64,000 nucleotides of DNA, from positions 26,825,803 to 26,889,802 of the forward strand of contig NW_023998415.1 of NCBI RefSeq assembly GCF_014805625.2, in the 5' to 3' direction. Below are positions 38,871 to 52,235 of the stretch, piece by piece. Numbering within the stretch: position 1 is the first letter of the stretch; each line of letters starts with the position of its first letter. Position numbers and translations under genes: made by a program. The notes under the pieces were generated by a model. The model was not told where the DNA came from. It ran no database searches and saw only the letters and a program-made list of their open reading frames with translations. The stretch is from Glossina fuscipes (taxonomy: Eukaryota; Arthropoda; Insecta; Diptera; Glossinidae).

Positions 38871-39705
38871 GATCAACATGGCATAGATTTCTTTTAACGA
38901 CAAGTTTATTGACTTGCGCATCTTCTTCTTCTTCTTCTTCTTTTAAATATAAATGAAACATCAGCAATGTAAGAAGTTCAGAATTTTAAAATAAATATTC
39001 ACAATAATTGCATGACAAGACCAGCAAACATATAACAAAATAGTTGAAAAAATGTTCGTCTCATTAATGCGGATTGCGTTAATAATTAATGTGTATGAGT
39101 AAGATTTGAATGACTAACGAGATGGATATATGAGTTTGAACCTCATAATAACTTCACTTCTGCTTTATCTGTCTTCTGTTCACCTATATGCAAAGACCGA
39201 AAAGTTTTTGTTTAATTGTTCGCTTTTAATTGTTTTTGCGTTTGTCATTGACTTTTACGAGCACAAACAAAAAATGGTTCGAAAGTCCTCTTTACGTCAT
39301 AAGTATTTCTGTCCAATTTTTATAAATCTTAATTTACTGATAATTATCTATTAAGATTTTTAATTTGTTTTCCCAGTATTTTAGGTATTTGAAAAAATCA
39401 CCTTCACCTACCTAAATAAGTAACGTATAGCATGGTATAGCATACGATGTTTTGGGCTATAAATCAAATAAAAAAAACGAGCCCATACTCTCGGAGCCGC
39501 AACTAAAACTTAATTGCGTGTGGTTGTCAAGCTATTGATTCGTCAAAATGGAGACCCACATTTACCCTGTGGGACTCGAAAGAATGGAATATTTTGATTA
39601 CGTAAATTTAAAGGAAAAAAAACAAAATTTATTAATGGCTCTACGCCATTCTTACTAAGCCCTTTTATAGTTTTAAGTTTAGCCACAATAATGTAAAATA
39701 AAATG

Positions 39706-39960
39706 TTTTTTTTTTTTTTTCTTCTATTTTCATGTAGAACCCATCACGGAGGATACATTGCCTTATTTGGGTAACACGGTAACGTTCTGAAAGAAGTATG
39801 TTGAGGGAGAAGGAGCGAGAGAGAGAGAGAGACGGGACTTGATCGCAGCCTGGAAGAAATTTACGCACGGATCGGTAAGTGTTGCGTCTTCACCGACCGA
39901 GCACTGATTGGAGCTTCAATTCCATACCGATCTTGCCATCTTATGAGGTATGAGGTAAAC
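39706..39960 (-). mobile_element. SINE family 1 copy
   Basis: It starts with poly-T (39706-39720), then a GA-rich stretch, GATCGCAGCCTGG, CGGATCGGTAAGTGTTGCGT and CCGACCGAGCACTGATTGG, and ends near a decayed B-box-like GGAATTGAAGCTCC (minus). Confidence 0.6.
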
Positions 39961-41589
39961 GACTTCTCTTTCTACTTCTCTTCGATCCTCAAAATATACA
40001 CCTTGGAATTTGAAGCGAACATATTTGACGGTATGACAATACCTCAATAAAATGACAATAAATTATTTTAATTTTAAAGCGACTGCAAACATTTTGTACA
40101 CGTGAGGAAAAAATCAACTCAATGCCATTGTATTGCCGGCATTGCTTTTCCGAATTTTCGCGAATCTTAAACTCAATATACCATAAGTTATAGGTGACTC
40201 TATTGGTTTTGATCTTTCTCAGGCACTGAATGAATATCATTGGTTGATAGAAGAGAAAAAAAAAAAAAAAAAAACATTCTCAACTTACGATGACCTATGC
40301 GCGATGTAAAAGTTATGCCCTAAAATTTTTATGCTGACTCCGCATTTTACACATGCGCTGTATAATTGTGAGCAAACATATTTGGTTAAAGCTCATTCGA
40401 AATGAGAAAGACAAAAATTACAGTCCGATTTGAATGCCATGGATTGATTGCTTTCTCAAAAGTTGCTTTCAATCTCGTAGATAATAATAGTCAGCGTTGT
40501 TAGCTTTTTGCACTTTTTTTCGTAATTTGTTGTTGTTAAATGATGTTTGCTCTATGAATTAATATTTAATAATATTTTAATATCGATATATACACGTTTG
40601 CCTTTGTTAGACCGGGAATTCCTATCTGCACGTGAGTCACATATTACGCGAGAACTTCACTTTGTTGTCTATGTTATACTGTAATTTATAGATATGTTTA
40701 TATATATAAATGAATATTTTACTATTTTTTTTTTTTTTTTTTTTTTTTCATTTAAGGATGTAAAAATTGTAATATTTATATGCTGTACAGACCTTAAATG
40801 AAATTGTTGATTACCTTAACATTTACTAAAAACACAAAGACTTTTTTTTGTATACAGAAACATAAGCAAAAACATAAACATTCTACCTTTTATAGAGGTT
40901 TTATAGAAATAATTTTTCCAATCGTAATAATAAATAAATAAATGATACACAACAGCACAAAACAAAAAAAAAAAAACAAAAAAATAAATAAATAAACATA
41001 AAAAAACTAAACAAAAATTAATTGTAGTACGTGTGATAGACTCAACGCAGTTTGAAAAATCGTTTATGTCAATAGCGCGCAAGCGGACACACGCACGTAC
41101 GTACAAATTGACTGCATTGATTTTTTTTGCAAAAAATTTAATTCATTTAAATTGTCTTATATTTATTTATATGTATTTAAAGAGATGTTTATGTTAAACG
41201 CTTTATATGAGACGTTTTTCAGGTTTTGTACATAAAAATTGTGCATAACCTTTTACTACATACGTCGCTTAGTCGCTTTTGTATTTACATCCGTTAAAAA
41301 TGAATTAGCACACATTTACATACATCTGAACTGTTAAATGAAACTTTTAAGTTTTGTGCAATAAAAAAGTATATATTTATTAATATTATGCAGTTATGAT
41401 CTTATTTTAAGTCAGTCAGTTAAATGATAATATTTAGTTTTCTTTAAAGCAGAGCTTATCTCTTTCCATTCCTAATCGCGGAAACATTAGGTGTTTGCGT
41501 TCATTTTGAGAAAAATATTTTCCATCATTTCCTAAAACATTTTACCATATTTCTAACAATATGGCGACATGGTGTCGAAAGAACTTATA

Positions 41590-42375
41590 TTCGTTTGGCA
41601 GCGATCCAATCATCGAGTCATTTTCGCACTTCGTCGCCATTCACACAAACCCCGTGCCAGCCAACCCATGCTGCAGGCGATGATCAGAAGTCGCTATATC
41701 CGGTGAGAAAGCTGAATGCAACACATTGTGCCGTTCGAACTGCAACAGTCTATGTTGAACAACAACTATGCGAGCGAATGACTTTGCGTCTTTTAACCGC
41801 TTTCGCTAGTCTGTTTTGCAACAATACATCATTCATTCAATTTTTTTGAATGGACATCGGTAAACATCTGCAGTAACCGTTTATACCTTGCTGATGGCAG
41901 CATATGCACGGCAAAACTTTATGGTCGTGAACATATCGCTTCGGTCTCGATGTGGATAGCTCTCCTAGACTAAGCAATGACTTTTTACGCTTACTATGCT
42001 CGTGACAGATTCACTTTTAATCGCCAGTTCCAATACGCCATAGAAAATTCTTATTTGCTTGCCTGGCAAGCGATGAAGCCGCGATGTTGAAACTGTTCGA
42101 AATGGCATTTTCAGTCAATTCGTATAGTAGTCAGATTCGTCTAGAAGCATTTAATTCATCAACTGCTAAGCTGTTGGAAAGTCCTTAGCGTGCTTGAAGT
42201 GAGTTTTCGTCCAATAAGTCTTGCAATTCATTGTCTTGACACTTTTTTTGGTCTTCGAAGGCATTCTTTGCCATTGGCATCAAAATTATCACTTTTAAGT
42301 CTTTGAAACCACAACCGACAATTGGGATATGATGGAGCAGCATCACCATAACCTACTACAAGCGTGTGACCGGCT
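41590..42375 (-). pseudogene. Mariner transposase relic, degenerate (third copy)
   Basis: Read on the minus strand from about 42370, the fragments appear in mariner order. They are YGDAAPSYPNCRLWFQRLKS, DNFDANGKECLRRPKK, ARQANKNFLWRIGTGD-stop-K (the first catalytic Asp region, normally TGDEKW), KRKKSLLSLGELSTSRPK, LPCICCHQQGI, and near 41.75-41.6 kb AFSPDIATSDHRL with HGLAG. This resembles the mauritiana-type transposase. Many stops and frameshifts make it clearly dead. I did not find its inverted ends. Confidence 0.75.
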
Positions 42376-44071
42376 TTGACCCGGCGTCTGTATATATTGA
42401 ATAAGTCAATAATACTAAGTGGAAAGCTGTTTTATTCGTGCGAATTGATAGTTCGCATTACTTTATCATTTTCCCCAAACGTCGCAAATGTCGCCGACCA
42501 AGGTAACAAAAAAACATCTAATAAATGGTTTCGCTGTACCGTCCAAGTTCTAAATGCGACTTTTGGTTTTGTCGTCGCAGCTTATCGCTCGCTTGATCAA
42601 CTTTAACGGCTCCTCAAAATTCATTTCGTCGTAATATTCGAAATTAAGTAATTTTGCATATCCGATATTAGATTCATTATGACTTGGGCCACCCGTCTAA
42701 TATGTAGATGTGTGTACAAATTATTGCCATTACACTAAAGCTTACAACATTTAATTACAATTCATTTGTATTTGGCAAGTCCATCAATCGATACAAAATT
42801 CTGGTGACGACAACTCTCCACGTAGAGGCCAACGAGAGTATCAGAGATCGACTACTGGCAAACTTTTTTACTAAGCAATTCGCTTGAAGATCTAAAACTC
42901 AACATCGGTATGTGATGTCATCGAGGGAATCAGAAAAATAGTAGCGTAATTGACTGTCCAGCATTGCTAGGTCGACGCTTTTTTTTTGGTCATTGAAAAT
43001 CCATGGAGAAGCGAGTTGAATAGCAGTCCAACATATATGGATGATTAAAATGCAAGACGGGCTAAATAGCGCACCATGCCGAATAGCCGAAAGTTTTTTA
43101 ATCCAATTTTTAGGGTGTAGGGGTGTCAGGATGCCAACTCATTTTGCCGCATGTACAATGAACTGGCGATTGAGTATTTCAGTGCTTGCAGAATGTCGAC
43201 GTGAGGGCGACGGAGACCTAATGGCTGCATAAGATCGAAAGAGCGAAAGGGGCGTTTCGTGGGGCGTGTCGTTGTGCTAAATACCATAGGGACAATAAGT
43301 AATTAGAAATGTTAGATAGGGCTTGCCTTGCCCAAAGAGAAAAGTTTGTGACCATATACAATCTGTCTTATCTTATACTCGAGCGTTATTGTATTTCCCT
43401 TAAGTGATGTAATGCTTATCATACGCTTTAAACATTTAAGGGCTTCATTTAATTAACCCATACCGGGAAGTGTTGCGGTAAAATTCCGAAGGAATATATC
43501 TAAACAAACAATGCATTTCCGAACGATTGTATAGGCATAAGTAAAGTAAAAATATGTTTGACTCGCAGATCGATATGCCTATCGATACACCATCTTAGTA
43601 TAACGTAGCAGGTAAGTTTTCAGTTTTTCATTTTAGACATTTTTGCATTAATATTTAATGCATAAGAAATTTCATTCGCGTAAGTAGCCAATTAATGGAA
43701 AGGATAGCGACTAACAACTTAATGATGGCGGGTCTAAATCTCAAGTTCAGTAAAGCTTTCAGTACAGCATACGAGCGTATGATCTAGGTTAGTCGGCAGC
43801 CTTTTAATCCATAATTTGTGAATTTATTTACAAAATGACAAAATAGACAATCAACAAATAAATAAATAAATATAAGAAATCAAACATTTGGATAAAAATA
43901 AAGTAATTAACATGAGCGAGTGCACTTTAGAAATACGCTTGTGAAGTAAACAGGAATAGAAGACCCGTAGGGGAGTGCAAGAAAGTAGCTTCGATCAGTT
44001 ATCGGTTACACTTATTAAAAGTTTTACGCAATTAGTTTGCATTTGGAGGGCAACAATAGGTCTTTTTACGA

Positions 44072-44072
<1 letters not shown>

Positions 44073-44147
<75 letters not shown>

Positions 44148-44290
44148 AATTCTAACTGTAAAATCTTAAAGCACTAGCATCTAAGGCTATTGGCTTTTAT
44201 TAAAAACTCTACGGCACTTGAGATTCGAACCCACGACCATTGAGTTGCTAGTTGCAAGATTCCTCGCTTTCGGCCACACAAGCGAATTCT
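44073..44290 (-). mobile_element. tRNA-derived SINE, family 2, with (TAA)n tail
   Basis: The minus strand carries an A box (TGGCCGAAAGCG, about 44279-44268) and a perfect-looking B box core (GGTTCGAATC, about 44237-44228), as in tRNA-Ser/Leu. A short unrelated body follows and then a long (TAA)n tail (44146-44073). Trinucleotide tails are typical of some insect SINEs. The body differs from SINE family 1. Confidence 0.75.
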
Positions 44291-45070
44291 TACGATATTA
44301 ATTTACAATCTAGTGTCTTGATGAAACTTTCACTTTATTAGCATTTTGTGAAATAACAAACAGACTTCTGACACTCCAATGACCAACTTTTACACGGTTT
44401 CAAGAGATCCTCTTGCTTTGAATTATGTTATTTTACGAAAATAGGAAATCCCTCTAGGGATGAAAGTTTTCATAATAAACTTCGCTCGCTTATGAATTTA
44501 AGTCGGATAAATCGATAAGCTTTACTTTCATCTTTAGTTAAACTAATGTTTAGGAAACCGAATCGTGTCGATCAGTGAGATTTCTTAATTCACTAAGCCT
44601 TAGTAGACGCTCTGCACAAAGCGGCCAAAAGTCTAGGCTATTATATTGAAAACTTAAAATGTTTATTTGCCGTACAAATAGCTAATCACTATGTAACGAA
44701 CATAATGACAAAGTATGTGTGCACCTACGTGTTCATATTTTCAATTCTTTTTTAATAATGATAAATGGTTTGAACATGCATTATAATGACCACGAAGACA
44801 AGACTAAAATTTAAGATTGCATAATAATACGAGAGAGCGTATACTTAAGGTCGCCAAGTTAATAAAATGTATTTAGTGTATGTATCAGCATCATCGAGAA
44901 CAACAAAAACAATTGCAAAGAAAACCTATTTAATTTCTAATATACTCAACTGCAGTGAATGCAATAGCAACAATACTAAAGACGTAACAAGTGGAGATAA
45001 CCAAAAGGTTCAACATAATGACAATTATGACTTGTACTATACTGCTAATGTAGAAGATGGATGGCAGCGT

Positions 45071-45099
45071 TGATGATGATAATGATGATAATTATGATA

Positions 45100-45130
<31 letters not shown>
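45071..45130. repeat. (GAT)n microsatellite
   Basis: GATGAT/AATGAT run, longest perfect part 45101-45129. Confidence 0.9.
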
Positions 45131-46549
45131 CGATGTTGTTGACTGTTGCAATGACTGAGGTTAGAAGTTATATTATATTAGTTTTTTTTTTTTTTCTTCT
45201 TTTTGTTTTCTTTTCATAATACTTTTTATCTCTTTTGACAAAACCAACAAAAAAGGAACAAAAAATCATAATCATCGTTATGAACATCAACAGTTGTCAT
45301 TTATTTGAGCTGGTACTACTAAGTCATACCCACAGACATACCTTCACACTTGGAAATTTTGTGGTGTACTTGAAGTTAATGGTGTAATGTGTCATGAACT
45401 CGTGTGTGCACGGCAACAGCAGCAGCAACAGCGGCAATAGCAACAGAGAACACCAACACCAACGCCTCTCTTTGTGCCTGATCTTTTTGTTTAGTGTTTT
45501 CGTTTTCCTTTTATTTTACTTTTTCGGTAGTCTTGTGTTTTGCTCACTTTGTTTTCTAATGATTTGCAAAATGAAAATTAATATGAATACATTTTGTCAC
45601 ATCAATGCAAAAATAATTAAACAATATGAATAAATTATTAAGAATGGAATTTCCAAAAACAAAAGCAAAAAAATAAATAAATAAATAAATAAAAAAAAAA
45701 ACAAAAATCCACCAAACTACGATTTTCGAAGAAAAAAACGTGCAATTGATTCTGAATATCGATTGACAGGTTAAAAAAAAAAAATGTTTATTTATAAAGC
45801 AATGAAACTGAAAACGAAACGAAATCAACTAAATACTTGAAAAATATTTTCGCTTATTTTCATATTAATTTAATGACGCCCACAATCGAAACTAAGATCA
45901 AAGAAAATCAAAGCATGATCTGTGACATTATTTTCAAAATAAAATTTCAATTTCAATTTTAATAACCATATTACACAAAAAACAAAACAAAAACAAAAAC
46001 AAAAACAAAAAAAAAGACTAAAAGACTGAAACCCACACTCCCTTTAAGATCAATGCATTTGGCAGAGTTTTTAGTTATGATAAATACGTTTGTGCATCGG
46101 CCGGTATGTAACATCGTTGCTCATCGCTTTTTTACTTACGTGACACTCATAAGAGGGAGTGTCGATTCTTGTCTAGAATTACACGGTACTGATATCGTAT
46201 ACGCATTGGACTTTTATTCGTCTTTTCATTTCTTTTATACATCAATAAATTCGAAAGGCTCAATGTATTTTTCATTCTTTTTTGTTTTTTTTTTTTTTTT
46301 TTTTATTCACTAAAAACGATTCCTGTTCTTTTTTGGGTTTTTTTTTATATCCTTATAGTACGAAAAATTTCAATAAAAATATAAAACAAATTAAATATTT
46401 ATAATAAATTTAGAAAACGATTAAAACCGTCTCTTTGCATTAGTTCCTGCTTCAATAACATTATCATAAATTGTCATCTTTCGCCGCCTGTCTTATGAGT
46501 TTCATTCATTTTATTTCCCATCATCCGGGGATAGAGGTTAAGTCAGCAT

Positions 46550-46850
46550 TTATCAAAACGTTTGCAGTAGCCAAACAAAAGTTTCAAAGAGCCTATGAAG
46601 CAGGTATCTATTAAATCAAATTCTGGAACGATCTAGATATGTGCGTACGTCCGTGTGGGTATTTTATATGACAAACAATCTAATGGTCGCGAAAATATTC
46701 GCTTGAAATTTGGCGAAAACAGATTGAAGATTCTTGCACGTATTGCACATTGGAATTGAAAATGGTCCAAATCAGTCAAACAATACGTCGGCACCTTAGT
46801 AGAGCAGTACGAGAATACCACTGCTTGCAAAACCACGTACCTTTCTCAGA
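46550..46850 (-). repeat. Inverted degenerate copy of the dispersed TATACCC-family repeat
   Basis: The reverse complement has ACTGATTTGGACCATTTTC, a GTGCAAGAATCTTCAAT-like stretch, and CTTCATAGGCTCTTTGAAAC near its end, in family order. It is strongly diverged. Confidence 0.5.
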
Positions 46851-47606
46851 GATGGCAAAGCAATTTTGAGTTTAAATGTTTCGCTTATCATAGGCTGGTC
46901 TGTACAGGGGTCCATGCATTTGCACATTGAAGTTTAACGAGATACGGACAAATACAACATTCGTATCAAGATGTAAGGCCATATCTTACGTATACTATAA
47001 CTTGGAGCTTTGTCTTCATTACAGAGGCAGTTGCGGATCAACCGAACTTATTTTTAAATATAGTCTCCGACCATCAACTAAAAGCCTACATTCTTTAGAG
47101 CTAATCAGATGGATTATAACTTGCATTAGCAATTACTAATGTAATTTTCTATACTCACATTTCCCTATAGCCAGAACCAATCGTCCGGCAAGCCAAGTCG
47201 AGATGCCAAGCCTGAGATGCTGTTTGAAAAACTTTGTATTCTTTCTTAGCCAAGACAAAAAATCATAAAATAATGTCCAATGATATCGTATATGGGTTCG
47301 CATGTCAACATGATTATTATTATTTATTGCTATTTTAAATATATGCCAATGAGCGTTACGTGCAAAAAATGTCCGGAATTATTGAATTAAAAACAATAAT
47401 AAATTGTTTATCTAAAATCATTTTGCACAGTGAAAGATGGTTCAATTGACATCTAATTGTTCGCAACTATTTAAAAATTCAACTTTTCGGAGTTTTTTGA
47501 ATTTAGTCATATGCCTATGCTGTTAACAATACCATTAGAAGAAACCATGTTAACAAAACGTATACTGCAGCGATGTCTTTTGTTGCTTTTAAATATATAT
47601 TGTTAA

Positions 47607-47612
<6 letters not shown>

Positions 47613-47647
<35 letters not shown>

Positions 47648-47662
47648 GAGAAAGAGAGAGAT
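47613..47662. repeat. (AG)n microsatellite
   Basis: Perfect AG run to 47642, then an imperfect continuation. Confidence 0.9.
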
Positions 47663-50600
47663 ATTCGCTGGTAAGTATAACTATTGAATGAGAAAGTTGT
47701 TACGATCCCCTTCTTCGTTAACGGTTTTCTTGTTAACGGAATTTTACTAATGGGACAAAATACCGTTGCTCTGAGAACGTGGGGAGCTTCTATCAGCTTC
47801 AGTTTCATCTGCTATATTCTTAGCGAAATGGTGCGAGTTTAATGGCGTGTCCTCAAGTCTTCACAGAGTCACGCCGATGTCTCCTGTTTGCCGTATTAAT
47901 GGTTGGAATTTGAAGCTTCTTAGTTTCATGAAAAGGCAGGCTAAGGATTTTAAGAACCCTGACGTAACAAAAATCTTGTATATACCCCCAGTTAGGTTCA
48001 TAGTCAAGGATGCTTCAGGTGTATGGTCTCCCACCTGAAATCTGCTCAGAAAGCATTTCTCCTGTTTGTCCTTTGTGGACCTGGTGGGTGTGGGAAGTGA
48101 ATCTTATAAGGAAAAAGTCCTTTTCTTTACTCTACACTTTCTAAAACATTACGGTATGTAGCTACGAATAGCTGAATAAATAAATAAATTAATAAATAAT
48201 AAGTTGAGATGCCACTTCCACGCATCCATACATACCGTGTTCGGTACATAAAATACATATTTAATCATTTTGAATAGATACTGTTTTCATGCGTACACGT
48301 GAGATGAAATATTTGTACATTTTTCGTAACTACAATTATTTAAACAACGGCAAAAAATCATTTATTATATATATATATGGTATATATACATGAAAACTAT
48401 GAAGCAAAGAGTTACGTACCAATTGAAATATCCATTGAAAGCTTTGGCTAAACGATGTGCCACGTGTACCTTTATCGGTACACATCTCAAATAATATTTG
48501 CAAATGTAATTACATCGCATAAAATAGTGTTAGCAAGAATTCATGTTTAGATTGTCATTTCTTAAATTAAAAAATCTAAGGTCGACCTACAAATTTCTTT
48601 TTTTTTTTTGGGACTGTCTCACTCGCAGACACATTACTGATTTTTTAATGCTGTTAGCGTTTTATGCATGATGTTAGATGAGAACTACAACACCTTCGAG
48701 AAAACGTAACTTTTCGTTGGTAACTCCAAATGGACTCGAGTTTTTTTTTTCGTAAGTGTCCATGCACATGGGCGAAATGCGTGCATACTTTCGTGCCTTA
48801 TCGCTTGCCATGTTGCATGCCTGTTGGAGCCTATTCAATTTCATGTAGAATTATTGTTATTATAGTTGTTATTGTTGTTGTTGATTTCTTTATTTTCAAT
48901 AATTTTTCTCATTTAATTTAGTTTAAAATTGCAATTTTCGATTGTTTTTTTTTCTTCTTTATGTACCTAAGGTTTAGTCGATAATTATTTAGAATTAATG
49001 ATAAATTGTACTTTACAAAATTTGTATATATCCCCCTCAATATTGTATTTGGTTGAAAATTTTTGTAACTATTTTGAATAAGTAAATAAAATAAAATAAA
49101 AATCATTAACTTTAGCGTGTACTGAAAACGGTATATATGGCAGAACAACTATTAAAAAGGATTGCATACTAAAATAATCGTAATCGTAATCGCGCTAATA
49201 ATCAAATGCAGCTTTTTTGCTGGTTTTCAGTTTAACGTATACTGTTCTTGTTTCGCTTCGCTTCGTTTCGTTTTCTTTATTTATTTATTTTGTAAATCTT
49301 TTAATATTCCATAATTTTCATACATTTTTAGTGAGTCGAACGGCGAAACAAAAGGCTTGAACAACACAATTCCAAAATAAATAAAAAATAAATAAAACAA
49401 CAAATCAATTCTTTAAAAATATTTACAAACGCATAAACAAACCATTAACAAACATTTAGAAGCATTTTCACTAATAGTTTTAACAAATAAATATTTATTC
49501 ATTAACTCTTTAACAATCGATTGCATAACCGTGCATGCAATAGTAATAAGATTTAACAAAAACAAGAACAACAACAACAACAACAACAGCAACGATAACA
49601 AGTAGTCTTAACCGCCATTAAATAATTGCAGTGAAATCTTAACACATTTAGCATAAAAGTACGTACAGTACGCGCTCACATGTGCCGTCATTTATTAACA
49701 CCTATTGATTAGTTGGCTGGCAAAAATGTAAAAAAAAACAAAAACGAAAACAAAAACAAAAAACAACAATAATAATATTCGGTGAAAAATCGGTGTCGAC
49801 TACCGAAAAACTGAAATCCAGCAATAATTCGGCAACAATTCATTTAAATATTAAATTAAATTTTCGCCAAACACACAAACAAAAGCACAAAAGCACAATT
49901 TTTGAAGAGCCTTTGACATAAAAGATTGCTACAAATACTTGAGTGGCTGGATGGATGGATGGATGGATGCATGTATATATGCACTTGCATTTGTGCATGC
50001 ATACATATGCACATGTACATGTAAATGCATACTCTTATTTCTCTATAAATGTATACTTTTAACATACAACCGCACATGCTCTTATATATACGATTTTGTG
50101 CGGTTTTTCGTACTCGTATTTCTTTTCCTTATTGTTAAACAATTTTCATTGTTTGTTAATTTATTTGCAAATGCTTTGAAATATTGTATACATAGCGAAA
50201 TAACACGCATATGTTATTATTTTTGCTCTTTTGTTAGCATTGTTACTGTTGTTGTTGCTCTTGCTATTACTGGCTTTTATTGTAGAGTTAATGTTGTGTG
50301 ACATTTTATGCAAACACAGCAACCCACTGCTACCAAACGTATAGCAAGAAGTCTTTTTATGTTATAGGGTATAGGGTATAATAACATTATGAATAGCCAA
50401 ACCCTTATTTAACATTTTTTAAATTCCCAATTGTACCGGCACCAAACATTAAAAAAGAATTTTCATCATTGGAACGTGTCCTGAATAATGAACTAAACTT
50501 CTTGAAAGAAATTTCTTATGTTCATTAAGCAAATATATATGTATATATACAATGTTTGTAGAGTTCCTTGTTAATTCTGCACAAACCGATGGGCTAATCG

Positions 50601-52070
50601 ATACTCAGGTCAAGATTTCGATACTTTGACACGTATTTATGCCTGCTAGCAGGGGAAAAGCAATAACAATAACTTATTATATCCTGCGCGACATGTGCGA
50701 ATGTGTAATGCCATGTACTTAAGATATGTTCGCGTTGAAATGGTTTGCTAATGCACACAACTTCAACAAACTGCACGTTATGATCAACGAAATGGACAAG
50801 AACAAAGCTTTACCTTTACAGGAGAAATTTCTAGACGATAAGATACTCTTCGGTAGAGTAGCAAGAGGAAACTTTGAAAAGCAATTTTTTTTTTATTTAA
50901 AAGATGAAAATTAAATTTTTTTAAATTGTTAAAAACAATTACAGCAGCGACCTGGCTTGCTTCCATCATTTTGGGAGCTGAATATAAAGGTAACTGTGAA
51001 GGTAGATGTAAACGTTTTATGGCAAAGGTTACAACCCCCAAGAGAATACGGGCTGTCTTCGTGGGCTATCTATCTGCACTTTGTTTAAATTTTTTATAAT
51101 TAAATCAGTGTCTCATGTGTTATATGGGGCGAGCATATTTAGCGATACATAGCGATTTCGTCGGTGAGGTGAGAGATTTTTCTAATAGGTTGGTCTCAGC
51201 GTCCTTTAAAGCGTATCAAAAATCGAAAGTTGCTTAAGTTGGTTAAAATAGAATAGAATGGAAGTTGGAGGATGGGTTCCCCATTAATCGAGTTTCTTTT
51301 CACATTTATTTATTAATTTATTCAATTCTATGCATTTGTTTTATGTTGTGTGATGCAATTTTGTTAAGTGTTTTCATGTGGATTTCATATAAATTTTAAA
51401 ATGTCTTTTTAATGAGCTACAAATTTTCTTCTTCTTTTTTTTTTATTTTTTTCTCAATATCAATAATATTTTGTTCTCCATTTCATCTATTAGTGAGCAA
51501 CTTTTCTTCATCAAGCAAACAATTGCATTTTAATAAATTTCTTTGCTTTTCTTTTTTTTTTTTTTTTGTTATTTACGTACATACACGCTAAAGATTTTAA
51601 CTAATAATACTCCTTTCAATTGTTAGATGAAATATTTATATGTAAATTATAATGCTGATAAGGATGGTTGGTGGTAGTGGTGGTGCATTGTTTGGTTATC
51701 AAAAAATTTGCTAGTAAAAAAATTGTTCATTTCATTATTATTTTTTTTTGTTTTCTTGTTTTTTGTTTCACTTAATTTAATTTAATTGCAAAGTTTGCAA
51801 ATCTGTTATTTTCCTTTAACGAAGTTGTTTTCAATTAAAATTAGCATTTTTTTTATTTTAATATTATTGTTGCAAATTGCAATGTTTAACTTTTTGTCTT
51901 CTTTTCGATATATTTTTTTTTCTTAGTTCGTGTGTTTTTTTTTTTTTTTTTTGTTTGTTTTGTATTTTCTTAGTAGCTTAAGATTAGAAAAATGCAACAA
52001 CAATGTGGTTGCTTTTGCGAGTGTTTGTTTATTTTTTATTTGTTTTTTTTTTTTTTTCTTTCAACGCAAC

Positions 52071-52235
52071 TTATTTGCCACGATAGATTTCTATAATGCG
52101 ATCTTGATCCACGTATTCGAAAATGTGCGGGGCATCCATTAATATGCCCACTGTACCGGCAGTGGTAACAATAAAGAAAATATACAATTGCAATCGATCT
52201 ATAACCATAGCTACGTACTTCCAATCTTCGCGTGT
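52071..52235 (-). CDS. nAChRbeta1: nAChRbeta1 last exon with TM4 and stop
   Basis: The acceptor TTTTTTAG ends at 52236. It encodes [20 protein letters not shown], the rest of TM4, and the C-terminus [15 protein letters not shown] followed by TAA (52073-52071). AATAAA-type hexamers occur about 40 nt downstream (52033-52028 and 52040-52035), and other A-rich stretches follow, so the true 3' end is unresolved. Confidence 0.96.
   Translation of the reverse strand, partial: TREDWKYVAMVIDRLQLYIFFIVTTAGTVGILMDAPHIFEYVDQDRIIEIYRGK

Larger units (their letters stand above)
31700..52060. other. Long intergenic region between the secreted-protein gene and nAChRbeta1; no gene seen
   Basis: About 20 kb with the gap-flanking duplication (37.6-38.9 kb), the mariner relic (41.6-42.4 kb), SINEs (39.7 and 44.1 kb), inverted repeat-family fragments (32.7, 33.2 and 46.6 kb) and many simple repeats. 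The stretches 42.6-43.4 kb and 47.8-48.1 kb are somewhat richer in GC but contain no frame I recognise. Regulatory DNA for either neighbour could lie here; nothing specific is visible. Confidence 0.5.
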
